21,299 bases of DNA, taken from positions 1-21,299 of the forward strand of contig DRHD01000178.1 in the NCBI GenBank assembly GCA_011049795.1. The letters run 5' to 3'. The DNA comes from Porticoccus sp. Lineage in GTDB: Bacteria > Pseudomonadota > Gammaproteobacteria > Pseudomonadales > Porticoccaceae. The position numbers and the translations under genes were made by a program. Shown piece by piece: positions 15,065 to 21,299 of the stretch (the first letter of the stretch is position 1; each line of letters begins with the position of its first letter). The notes beneath the pieces are model-generated. The model saw nothing but the letters and a program-made list of their open reading frames with translations. It was not told where the DNA came from and did no database searches.

Positions 15065-15829
15065 ATGAATAATGTTATAAAAAATATCATTGATATTGGC
15101 CATTTTAAAGTAGTTTCATTAATTACCTTATTCTCCATTGTTATGTCATTGATAATTACGATTTCATTTTTGGAGTTGTTTGGTGGTGGTACTGTATTTA
15201 TTGGTGTGTTAATTGCGGTTGTAGCACCATTAATCATTGCACCGGTGGTCAGTTGGTATTTAGTGGGGTTGATCATAAAAATTCATCAGCTAGAGGAGGA
15301 AATGTGGATACTGGCGACATTTGATGCCCTCACAGGACTGATGACGAGAAGAGCTTTCCTAGCTAGTTGTGAAACAGTTTATGAGGTTGCTGTTCGAAGT
15401 CAGTCAACACTGGCTGTAATTTATATCGATATGGATGATTTTAAAAAAATCAATGATACCTATGGGCACCCCGGTGGTGATGAGGTCCTAAAATCATTTG
15501 GTTCTGTTGTGAGCGAATGTAAACGAAAAAGTGACCTGGTTGGCCGTATTGGTGGCGAAGAATTTGCCATGGTATTACATAATACAGACTCGGATGGTGC
15601 CTTAGAATTCTCTAATAAAATTAGAGCGTTAGCAAAAAATAAAACAGTGACTTTTGCGGGGCAAACGATTGATTACAATATGAGTGTTGGCGTGACTGTT
15701 TTAGATAAAGATAATCCGTTGCCATTGGATCAACTTATGAGGAATGCAGACACTGCACTTTATCAAGCCAAAGCTTTGGGTAAGGATCGTGTTGTGTGTT
15801 ATGAAAAGGGTAATACTGCTCAGACATAA
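15065..15829 (+). CDS. Membrane-anchored diguanylate cyclase (GGDEF domain)
   Basis: The 254-residue protein has two predicted membrane helices (about 17-39 and 43-72), almost no loop between them, then a GGDEF domain. FDALTGLMTRRAF (86-98) opens the domain, IDMDDFKKINDTYGHPGGDE (121-140) holds a metal-binding Asp, and the catalytic motif is GGEEF (163-167). RKSD (154-157) five residues before it fits the RxxD inhibitory site, so the enzyme is probably active and held back by its product c-di-GMP. There is no sensor domain besides the membrane part. The gene is visibly richer in A and T than its neighbours, especially at the 5' end, which hints at a different origin. Its last codons (CAG ACA TAA) begin a 14-nt tandem array. 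Confidence 0.92.
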   Translation: MNNVIKNIIDIGHFKVVSLITLFSIVMSLIITISFLELFGGGTVFIGVLIAVVAPLIIAPVVSWYLVGLIIKIHQLEEEMWILATFDALTGLMTRRAFLASCETVYEVAVRSQSTLAVIYIDMDDFKKINDTYGHPGGDEVLKSFGSVVSECKRKSDLVGRIGGEEFAMVLHNTDSDGALEFSNKIRALAKNKTVTFAGQTIDYNMSVGVTVLDKDNPLPLDQLMRNADTALYQAKALGKDRVVCYEKGNTAQT

Positions 15830-15890
15830 AGAGTCAGAGTTAAAGCACCAGAGTTAAAGCAGCAGAGTTAAAGCCCCAGAGTTCAAACAA
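15821..15890 (+). repeat. Five-unit 14-nt tandem array starting at the diguanylate cyclase stop codon
   Basis: Five 14-nt units run from 15821 to 15890: CAGACATAAAGAGT, CAGAGTTAAAGCAC, CAGAGTTAAAGCAG, CAGAGTTAAAGCCC, CAGAGTTCAAACAA. Unit 1 contains the end of the coding region and the stop TAA (15827-15829). Units 2-4 are identical over the first 12 nt. With a 14-nt period the frame changes from unit to unit. No spacer-repeat structure exists, so this is not CRISPR. Confidence 0.92.
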
Positions 15891-15930
15891 TGGGGATCAC
15901 ACATTAGTAAGCTAAGTTCTTAATATTTCT

Positions 15931-16701
15931 TCACTGGTCGTTCAAAAATACGCTGACAGTTTTATTGAAAGTTTCTGGTTTTTCCGCGTGTAGCCAATGG
16001 CCGGTATTCGCTATAATTTTCAGTTTGGTATTTGGGAATAGTCGGAGCACTTCACTGCGATGTTTATCTTGGATATAGGCAGAATCTTCGCCTTTGATAA
16101 ATAGGGAGGGGCCTGAAAACGGCTCACCGGTGGGTGCCAGTGTTAACTTGTCATAGTAGTTGGCAATAATCCCTTCCATATAAAGACGTAGGTCAAACCT
16201 TCCATCCTCTGCGCGGACAAGATTTTTCAGTAAAAATGCCCGTACAGAGGGCTCGTCGACATAGGTTGCCAACAGTTGATCTGCTTCCTTGCGAGAGGTT
16301 GGCCTTGTTGTTGCCAGAGAAGTCAGGCCTTCTAGCACACCCCCATGGCGATCAGGCTTGTAGTCCACCGGTGCTATATCGGCTACGACCAGCTTATTCA
16401 CACGCTCTGGATGAGTCAGAGCAACCTGCATAGCAACTTTCCCTCCCATGGAGTGGCCGATCAGGTTTGCCTGGTCGAGCTTTAGGTTATTCATTAATTC
16501 AATGATGTCATTCGCCATGGAGGGGTAATCCATTTCCAGGCTATGGGGGGATTCCCCATGATTTCTCATATCAACAGAAATCACTGAGTAGCTTTCGGAC
16601 AATGCTCGGTTCAGTAGCCCGAGGTTGCTTAGTGAACCGAACATGCCGTGCATTAAAATTACCGGCTGCCCCAAACCCTGTGTGGAATAATTTAATTTCA
16701 C
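15931..16701 (-). CDS. Alpha/beta hydrolase, YbfF-like esterase
   Basis: The 256-residue protein is a standard alpha/beta hydrolase. The oxyanion-hole stretch is ILMHGMFGS (15-23), then VDMRNHGESPHS (43-54), and the nucleophile elbow GHSMGG has Ser84. Candidate acid and base partners lie in FIKGEDSAYI and ANTGHWLHAEKPE, the latter giving the catalytic His near residue 236. The DMRNHGxS and GHSMGGK blocks resemble E. coli YbfF, an esterase acting on acyl-CoA and small esters in vitro; the natural substrate is unknown. No signal peptide is seen. It lies 96 nt downstream of the ureohydrolase gene on the same strand, and may share its transcript. Confidence 0.87.
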   Translation of the reverse strand: MKLNYSTQGLGQPVILMHGMFGSLSNLGLLNRALSESYSVISVDMRNHGESPHSLEMDYPSMANDIIELMNNLKLDQANLIGHSMGGKVAMQVALTHPERVNKLVVADIAPVDYKPDRHGGVLEGLTSLATTRPTSRKEADQLLATYVDEPSVRAFLLKNLVRAEDGRFDLRLYMEGIIANYYDKLTLAPTGEPFSGPSLFIKGEDSAYIQDKHRSEVLRLFPNTKLKIIANTGHWLHAEKPETFNKTVSVFLNDQ

Positions 16702-16797
16702 GGTGATGGTGTATACCTAATTAATTTGTGGGCCATTATAAAGTTTGTGTGAGCTTTGTCTTGATCTTGTCTGCTTATGGGGCGTTGATGGCAGTAG

Positions 16798-17751
16798 TCA
16801 ATGTTGACGGGAGCAGCCCGGTAAACTACATAACATTTCGAATAACAGATTTGCAGCCAGTAATGCGGTATTTCCAGAGGTGTCATAGGGCGGTGACACC
16901 TCCACCAAATCGCCCCCGATGATGTTCAGCCCATAACACCCCCGAATAATTTCCAGCGCTTGGGTACCGGTGAGCCCACCCGGTTCCGGTGTACCAGTTC
17001 CTGGCGCCACAGAGGGATCCAGACCATCGATATCAAAGCTGATGTAGGTGGGTGTGTCAGTACCAATATTCTGGCGAATGTCAGCCATTAGTGGTTCAAG
17101 AGATTTGTACCAGCATTCTTCAGCCTGCACTACACGTACACCCTGTTGGCGAGGCCAATCAAAATCACCTTTGTTGTAGCCAGTCCCCCGGACACCGATC
17201 TGAACCATTTTGGCGGGGGCAATGAGGCCCTCTTCAATAGCTCGACGGAAAATAGTGCCGTGGGTGATTTTTTCGCCAAACATGGTGTCATTGGTATCAG
17301 TGTGGGCATCCACATGTACCATGGCCACGGGACCAAATTTCCCGGAAATAGCACGAAGTATGGGAAGGGTGATTGTGTGATCACCACCCAGAGCGAAGGG
17401 CTTTACTGTGTGTTTAAGAATGTCTTTGTAGTGTCGAGTGATCGTGTTGAGGGATGCAGCCAAATTGAAGGTGTTTAATGCTATATCACCAATGTCAGAA
17501 ATCTGAAAGCTATCGAATGGGGCTGCTCCTGTGGCCATGGAGTAGGGGCGAATCAGGGCAGACTCCTGTCGAATTTGTCGAGGTCCAAAGCGAGCGCCAG
17601 TGCGGTTGCTGGTGCCGATATCCAGACCAACACCGATAAAACAAACATCTAGGTCTTGTGCTGTATCTTGCGACGGTAATCGGAAAAGAGTGCTTGGCCC
17701 GGAGAAACGGGGCATTTGGTTTCCGCTTAATGGCTGATTGAGTTTGTTCAT
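16798..17751 (-). CDS. speB: Agmatinase/guanidinobutyrase-type ureohydrolase
   Basis: An arginase-family Mn2+ hydrolase of 317 residues from the ATG at 17751 (AGAGG 8 nt upstream; a GTG 18 nt further up is in frame but less likely). All metal ligands are present: His125 in GGDHTI, Asp148, His150 and Asp152 in DAHTD, Asp240 and Asp242 in SFDIDGLDP. Such enzymes cut guanidino compounds to urea and an amine. The N terminus (NQPLSGNQMPRFSG) and the IRPYSMATGAAPFDS and NDTMFGEKITHGT blocks resemble Pseudomonas guanidinobutyrase GbuA as I remember it, so 4-guanidinobutyrate is as likely a substrate as agmatine; the symbol speB marks the family, not proven activity. The 267-nt upstream gap holds a palindrome CATTATAATG at 17864-17873 that could serve as a -10 element. 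Confidence 0.88.
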   Translation of the reverse strand: MNKLNQPLSGNQMPRFSGPSTLFRLPSQDTAQDLDVCFIGVGLDIGTSNRTGARFGPRQIRQESALIRPYSMATGAAPFDSFQISDIGDIALNTFNLAASLNTITRHYKDILKHTVKPFALGGDHTITLPILRAISGKFGPVAMVHVDAHTDTNDTMFGEKITHGTIFRRAIEEGLIAPAKMVQIGVRGTGYNKGDFDWPRQQGVRVVQAEECWYKSLEPLMADIRQNIGTDTPTYISFDIDGLDPSVAPGTGTPEPGGLTGTQALEIIRGCYGLNIIGGDLVEVSPPYDTSGNTALLAANLLFEMLCSLPGCSRQH

Positions 17752-18018
17752 CAAGACTGCCTCTGTCACTTAAAATAAAAGAGATTCTTGTTTGCCGTTA
17801 TCTAGGTTTTGCTTAGAACGACCTCATTAGTAAAAGCCCGAGTTTTAGTAGAAAGGTACCGTTCATTATAATGGCCACTGCCATAGTAATAGCCTAGCTG
17901 ACTATCGTTAAAAACAGCAAATGTGTCTGTATATGACTTCGGTTTTGAATCTTCGCTAGGACAAAGGTGATAATCCCAGCAATACAGATAGCCTGAGGAC
18001 AGGTGGTTTTGGTCTGTA

Positions 18019-18366
18019 CTAGCCTGCCGTATTTGCTGGCTTAGGTTTACTCAGTTGAAAGATATGTTTACAGATTTCATAGCGCTGCAGATCTGAGAGT
18101 AGCAGCCAGGCTTCAGAAATAGACCCATCATCGAAAAAAGCTGCGATAGAACCTTGGTGGAAATCCTCGTCTGTCTCAAGCCCAAGCCAATAGGCAGAGA
18201 CATCTAAAGCTTTAGCAATGGCAAAAATGGCCGATGTAGATTGGGATCGGCCACTTTCCAGCTTGGATATCATCTGCTGGGTAAGGTGGGTTTGCTCGGA
18301 AAGCTCAACCTGAGACAGGCCTGATTTTAACCGGGCTGCTTTGATTCGATCTGCCATAGTGTTCAT
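18019..18366 (-). CDS. XRE-family (cI-like) helix-turn-helix repressor
   Basis: The 115-residue protein has a classical HTH_3 domain at about residues 6-60: DRIKAARLKSGLSQVELSEQ, TQQMISKLESGRS (recognition helix) and AIAKALDVSAYWLGL. The C-terminal part (about 70-115) is short, with AFFDDGSISEAWLLLSDLQRY and a likely dimerisation helix; there is no S24 LexA-like peptidase domain, so RecA-triggered self-cleavage is not expected. A second Met at position 4 (18357) could be the start. It is divergent from a YdaS/Cro-like gene, and two palindromes in the 102-bp gap fit operators for one or both proteins. No integrase or phage structural gene is near. Confidence 0.87.
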   Translation of the reverse strand: MNTMADRIKAARLKSGLSQVELSEQTHLTQQMISKLESGRSQSTSAIFAIAKALDVSAYWLGLETDEDFHQGSIAAFFDDGSISEAWLLLSDLQRYEICKHIFQLSKPKPANTAG

Positions 18367-18379
18367 TACACTCGATATT

Positions 18380-18393
18380 ACAACATCTGTTGT
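18380..18393. promoter_or_regulatory. Operator-like palindrome O1 (ACAACA-TC-TGTTGT)
   Basis: Two 6-nt arms ACAACA and TGTTGT with a 2-nt centre. It lies 13 bp from the repressor start and touches a possible minus-strand -10 (TAATAT, 18380-18375). The outer ACAAC/GTTGT arms are shared with O2, and the centres are 24 bp apart. Confidence 0.65.
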
Positions 18394-18403
18394 GATAAAG
18401 GGG

Positions 18404-18417
18404 ACAACTATAGTTGT
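18404..18417. promoter_or_regulatory. Operator-like perfect palindrome O2 (ACAACTATAGTTGT)
   Basis: A perfect 14-bp palindrome with the same outer arms as O1. Its right end overlaps the -35 box of the rightward promoter, so a bound repressor would block the Cro-like gene. Confidence 0.7.
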
Positions 18418-18442
18418 AATGTGAACTGTGTCTCGTTATTAT
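18414..18442 (+). promoter_or_regulatory. Sigma70-type promoter for the YdaS/Cro-like gene
   Basis: TTGTAA (18414-18419) and TATTAT (18437-18442) are spaced by 17 nt. Transcription would start near 18449, giving a leader of about 20 nt with AGGGAG at 18457-18462. The -35 box lies partly in operator O2. Confidence 0.6.
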
Positions 18443-18468
18443 TTTGATATAAAAATAGGGAGTACGAT

Positions 18469-18708
18469 ATGACCCCGGAAGATGCTTTACTTAAAGTTGT
18501 GAAAATTATGGGAGGGCAAACAGCTTTAGCAAATGCGGTGTCACAAAAAACTGGTCGTTCCATTAGGCAGCAACATGTTTGGAACTGGTTGAATCGCGAT
18601 GGTGGTATCCCCGCAGCCTACGCCCCAGTTCTTGAATCGTTATGCCAAGAATATGGAGAGGAAGTTCCGTGTAGCCTCCTGTGCCCTGACTTCTACCCTG
18701 CTCAATAA
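18469..18708 (+). CDS. YdaS/Cro-like small DNA-binding protein
   Basis: The 79-residue protein starts at an ATG with AGGGAG 6 nt upstream. DALLKVVKIMGGQTALANAVSQKTGRS followed by QQHVWNWLNRDGGIPAAYAPVLE is the helix-turn-helix layout of YdaS/Cro proteins, and the end LCPDFYP matches their usual (L)xPD tail. These proteins act in phages as Cro-like switches and are sometimes called antitoxins. Here it faces a cI-like repressor across two operators, so mutual repression is the simplest reading. No toxin gene follows: the next gene, a GST, begins after a 164-nt gap. Cysteines in EEVPCSLLCPDF are not part of a recognised metal site. Confidence 0.85.
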   Translation: MTPEDALLKVVKIMGGQTALANAVSQKTGRSIRQQHVWNWLNRDGGIPAAYAPVLESLCQEYGEEVPCSLLCPDFYPAQ

Positions 18709-18872
18709 CTGAGCTATATCGCCATATCATTTTCCAGATTTAAATATTTCTTTCTTTTATTGGTCTTTCCTAACTCATTATCCCTAATAGATTAAACCTA
18801 TCTGTAGGCCAGTGGTGTCTATGCTTGTGAATTAATAAAACGGTATAGTTCCGGTTGCAACGGAGCACTGTT

Positions 18873-19502
18873 ATGAAACTTTATACTTACCCCCCAGCCC
18901 CAAACCCCATGCGTCTCAATATTTTTTTGGTGGAAAAAGGTATTGAGATAGAGACTGAACATGTGGATCTCATGGCAAGAGAACAATTTAGTGAGTCATT
19001 TCGTGCCGTAAATAGTTGCGGCACTGTGCCTGCATTGGTGCTGGATGATGGTGTGGTGCTGACGGAGGTGTTGGGTATGTACAGCTACCTTGAGGATATT
19101 TACCCTCAGAAGCCTTTATTAGGCACCGACCCACTTTCTCGGGCATTGATTTTGAGTTGGGACCATCGGTGTTTTACGGATGGTTTTCAGGCGGTAGCTG
19201 AAGTGCTTCGTAATTCGGCCCCAGGATTTGCCGGGCGAGCGTTGCCGGGACCTGTTTCCTATGAACAAATTTCTGAGCTGGCGGATAGAGGTAATGAGCG
19301 AATCCAAACCTTTTATGGTGTATTGAATAAGCATCTTGAGGGACGTGAGTTTATGGTCGGTGACAACTTTACCGTTGCCGATATTGCCGCTTACGTTTTC
19401 GTCATATTTAGTGGTTGGGTCAAGGCGACAATTCCTGATGAATGCGTTCACCTCAGTAAATGGCATCAACAAATTTCTACCCGGGAAAGTGTACAGTCCT
19501 GA
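18873..19502 (+). CDS. Glutathione S-transferase family protein
   Basis: From the ATG at 18873 (CGGAG 7 nt upstream) the protein has 209 residues. The N-terminal thioredoxin-like domain begins MKLYTYPPAPNPMRLNIFL and holds the cis-Pro turn TVPAL. The all-helical domain follows from about residue 85, with NFTVADIAAYVF, the N-capping box region of the family. After the cis-Pro turn most members have an acidic residue plus Ser that grips the glutathione gamma-glutamyl end; here it reads LTEVLGMYSYLE, so Val replaces Ser, and activity may differ. The SDR gene follows after 22 nt, so the two probably form an operon. Confidence 0.88.
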   Translation: MKLYTYPPAPNPMRLNIFLVEKGIEIETEHVDLMAREQFSESFRAVNSCGTVPALVLDDGVVLTEVLGMYSYLEDIYPQKPLLGTDPLSRALILSWDHRCFTDGFQAVAEVLRNSAPGFAGRALPGPVSYEQISELADRGNERIQTFYGVLNKHLEGREFMVGDNFTVADIAAYVFVIFSGWVKATIPDECVHLSKWHQQISTRESVQS

Positions 19503-19524
19503 TTAATGAGGTGCGGAAAAAGAC

Positions 19525-20349
19525 ATGAGTAAATTGGTGGGAAAAGTTGCTCTAGTGAGTGGTTCTGGTCGTGGTATCGGGCGGGAAATTGCGCTTAAGT
19601 TGGCTTCTGAAGGTGCTCGGGTGGTGGTCAATGATCTGGATGCTGACCTGGCTCATCAATTGGTTGAGGATATTAAAGCAATAGGTTCGGAAGCCGTTGC
19701 ATGTATTGGTAGTGTCACTGAACAAGATTTTGGTGAGCGTTTTGTGAAAACAGCGGTCGATACCTTTGGTGGTCTGGACATGATTATTAACAATGCCGGT
19801 TACACATGGGATAACGTTGTTCAGAAAATGGATGATGAGCAGTGGTATGCAATGATTGATGTGCATATGACGGCTCCTTATCGAATTTTAAAAGCGGCTC
19901 AGCCCTACATTAAAAAATTTCATCTTCAGGATGAAGCTGCGGGCAATGAGGTTTTTAGGAAGGTGGTCAATATCTCATCGGTTTCCGGGCTCAATGGTAA
20001 CCCTGGCCAGCTGGCCTACTCAGCAGCAAAAGCGGGCGTTGTGGGCATGACTAAAACGCTGTGTAAGGAGTGGGGACGTTATAATGTCAATGTGAATGCA
20101 GTTGCCTTTGGTTTTATCCAGACGCGCCTCACTGTCGCTGTGAGTGATGAGAACACCATCAATGTTCAAGGGCACGACATCAAAGTTGGTATCAGTGACC
20201 AAGTCTTACAGATGGTTGAGACAATGATTCCCCTAGGGCGTGCAGGTACACCGAAGGAAGCGGCGGGTGCCGTTTATTTATTTTGCCTGCCCGAGTCAAA
20301 TTACATCAGTGGTCAGACAGTGGTGGTGGGCGGAGGGTTCGATCTGTAA
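19525..20349 (+). CDS. Short-chain dehydrogenase/reductase
   Basis: The 274-residue SDR has the cofactor motif GSGRGIG (13-19), NNAG (89-92), and the catalytic set Ser152, Tyr165 and Lys169 in YSAAK. Asp37 at the end of the second strand (VVVNDLD) favours NAD(H) over NADP(H). It is of the FabG-like classical type and somewhat long, with an insert at about 131-146 (KFHLQDEAAGNEVF) and another near 205-222. The substrate cannot be read from the sequence; an acyl, hydroxyacyl or sterol-type alcohol is possible. It lies 22 nt after the GST gene. The convergent AraC gene ends 23 nt beyond its stop, without a clear terminator between. Confidence 0.92.
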   Translation: MSKLVGKVALVSGSGRGIGREIALKLASEGARVVVNDLDADLAHQLVEDIKAIGSEAVACIGSVTEQDFGERFVKTAVDTFGGLDMIINNAGYTWDNVVQKMDDEQWYAMIDVHMTAPYRILKAAQPYIKKFHLQDEAAGNEVFRKVVNISSVSGLNGNPGQLAYSAAKAGVVGMTKTLCKEWGRYNVNVNAVAFGFIQTRLTVAVSDENTINVQGHDIKVGISDQVLQMVETMIPLGRAGTPKEAAGAVYLFCLPESNYISGQTVVVGGGFDL

Positions 20350-20372
20350 TTGCTTTGATTGACCACAGTCGC

Positions 20373-21299
20373 TCATCGGCTTTTGTGGTGCTTAGTGATG
20401 CTGGCCGTCGTTTCTCGGCAATAATTTCTTGGCGACAGCCCTGTCCAATGTTTAAACGCGCGGGTAAATGAGCGGGGTTCGGAAAATCCGACAATTTCAG
20501 ACACCCTATCAACCGATAGACCCTCTTTTACCAGCTTATCAATGGCCACCTCCCGGCGGATGTTGTCTTTAATGTGTTGGTAGCTGGTACCTTCCTGTTG
20601 TAATCGCCGGTACAGGGTGAGGGAGCTGATGTTCATCTGCCTTGCGAGGTTTTCTGCCCGGGGGAAAACGAGACGTTCAGCGTTGATAGCCATAATTACC
20701 CGTTCAATTTGGGCCTCCAGACTATTGTCCTCCCCGGGGATTGTCATGATGTCAGCGGGGTGTTCAGTCAGAAAAACTTCCAATTCCCGCGGTGTTCGAA
20801 CCAGTGGTTTGTCCAAATACTGTGCATCAAAGAAAAGACTGTTCCTAGTTTGTTGGAAAGACAGGTTACCGGGAAACATGACCCGGAGTTCATCCTGATG
20901 GTCTGGCGCTGGATGAATAAAATGTGTTTCACGTAAACGGATAGCTTCGGCGATATACCAGCTGGGAAAGCGGTGCCAGATCACCATTAAAAATTCGGTT
21001 AAAAAATGCCCTTCATCCAGTTCAGGTTGTTGCAAGTTGAAGCTGAGTTCGGCCGTATGCCCCTGTACGTTGAGTTGAATTTGTAATGCATCGGTAATGA
21101 GCCCATAGAAGTGGGCGACCTTTTCAAGGAGCTCTCCCAGGGTTTTACAGTGACTGACGAGATCGCAAACCGTGTTAAAAATACCATATTTACAGGGCTG
21201 GGCAGTAAACCCCATGAATTCATCATTGAGCTCTTGTTGTACCAGCCTAAATAGTCGCGCGACCTGGTCGGTGTGTACCCGATGGGTGGTGTCTTCCAC
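20373..21299 (-). CDS. AraC-family regulator with Arabinose_bd-type N-terminal domain (partial, N terminus beyond the window)
   Basis: The frame is open to the window edge, so the true start is probably outside; 308 residues are visible, and relatives are about 330-345 long. The N-terminal region (QQELNDEFMGFTAQPCKYGIFNTV...LGELLEKVAHFYGLITDALQ) matches the ligand-binding domain of OruR/ArgR-like AraC proteins. The C-terminal 100 residues hold the two helix-turn-helix motifs: ENLARQMNISSLTLYRRLQQ and VDRVSEIVGFSEPRSFTRAFKHWTGLSPRNY. Such regulators often govern nearby fatty acid, sterol or amino acid catabolic genes; the convergent SDR and GST genes are possible targets but this is inference. 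The last base of the window is the first base of an in-frame GTG, which need not be the start. Confidence 0.9.
   Translation of the reverse strand: MEDTTHRVHTDQVARLFRLVQQELNDEFMGFTAQPCKYGIFNTVCDLVSHCKTLGELLEKVAHFYGLITDALQIQLNVQGHTAELSFNLQQPELDEGHFLTEFLMVIWHRFPSWYIAEAIRLRETHFIHPAPDHQDELRVMFPGNLSFQQTRNSLFFDAQYLDKPLVRTPRELEVFLTEHPADIMTIPGEDNSLEAQIERVIMAINAERLVFPRAENLARQMNISSLTLYRRLQQEGTSYQHIKDNIRREVAIDKLVKEGLSVDRVSEIVGFSEPRSFTRAFKHWTGLSPRNYCRETTASITKHHKSR

Noticed and set aside
15835..15890. Possible CRISPR array
   Set aside because: The 14-nt units are directly adjacent with no spacers, and no cas gene is present.
18019..18708. Prophage
   Set aside because: Only the regulator pair is present; flanking genes are metabolic and no integrase, attachment repeat, replication or structural gene is visible.
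18019..18708. Toxin-antitoxin module
   Set aside because: YdaS is sometimes called an antitoxin, but no toxin-like partner is present and the divergent layout with two operators fits a cI/Cro switch better.
20360..20395. Hairpin ACCACA/TGTGGT as terminator between the SDR and AraC genes
   Set aside because: The stem is short, the loop is long, there is no following T-run, and it lies partly in the AraC coding end.

Overview
The window looks like chromosomal DNA of a gammaproteobacterium, probably from the broad Pseudomonadales/Oceanospirillales-like group. The reasons are a class II ribonucleotide reductase split into NrdJa and NrdJb, a gcvT-gcvP glycine cleavage locus, a GbuA/SpeB-like ureohydrolase, and an AraC regulator of the long-N-terminus type beside an SDR gene. 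This placement is inferred from protein resemblance by eye; no database was searched. Most of the window is ordinary metabolism with accessory material between.

Layout. 1-2273: end of nrdJa, then nrdJb, closed by a clear terminator. 2376-3820: a shikimate kinase-like gene and a LysR regulator on the minus strand, divergent from gcvT. 3971-8136: gcvT and gcvP (no gcvH between them), closed by a double hairpin whose second part is a 22-bp perfect inverted repeat that can act in both directions. 8178-8375: a small basic protein gene on the minus strand. 8727-9665: two truncated hemoglobins in a row, the first with a signal peptide. 9837-14232: a double-CDGSH/glutamate-synthase-like FMN protein, a VOC protein, a nitronate monooxygenase (overlapping the VOC gene by 4 nt) and O-acetylhomoserine sulfhydrylase. 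14287-14920: a decayed MATE efflux gene. 15065-15829: a membrane diguanylate cyclase. 15931-17751: an alpha/beta hydrolase and an agmatinase/guanidinobutyrase, both minus strand. 18019-18708: a divergent cI-like/YdaS(Cro)-like regulator pair with two palindromic operators and no other phage gene. 18873-20349: GST and SDR in an apparent operon. 20373-21299: an AraC regulator cut by the window edge.

How the parts may fit. GcvT and GcvP are two of the proteins of glycine cleavage; the H protein and dihydrolipoamide dehydrogenase must be encoded elsewhere. The globins, the CDGSH/FMN/[3Fe-4S] protein and the nitronate monooxygenase form a redox cluster that could deal with nitro compounds and nitrogen oxides; this is a hypothesis from gene order. 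The cI/Cro-like pair has the parts of a small genetic switch.

The most unusual pattern is not a gene. At three gene ends (LysR, second globin, diguanylate cyclase) a 14-15 nt tandem array starts at or within the stop-codon region, each with a different consensus. A fourth 15-nt array lies between gcvT and gcvP and spells a 13-codon open frame with three in-frame ATG codons.
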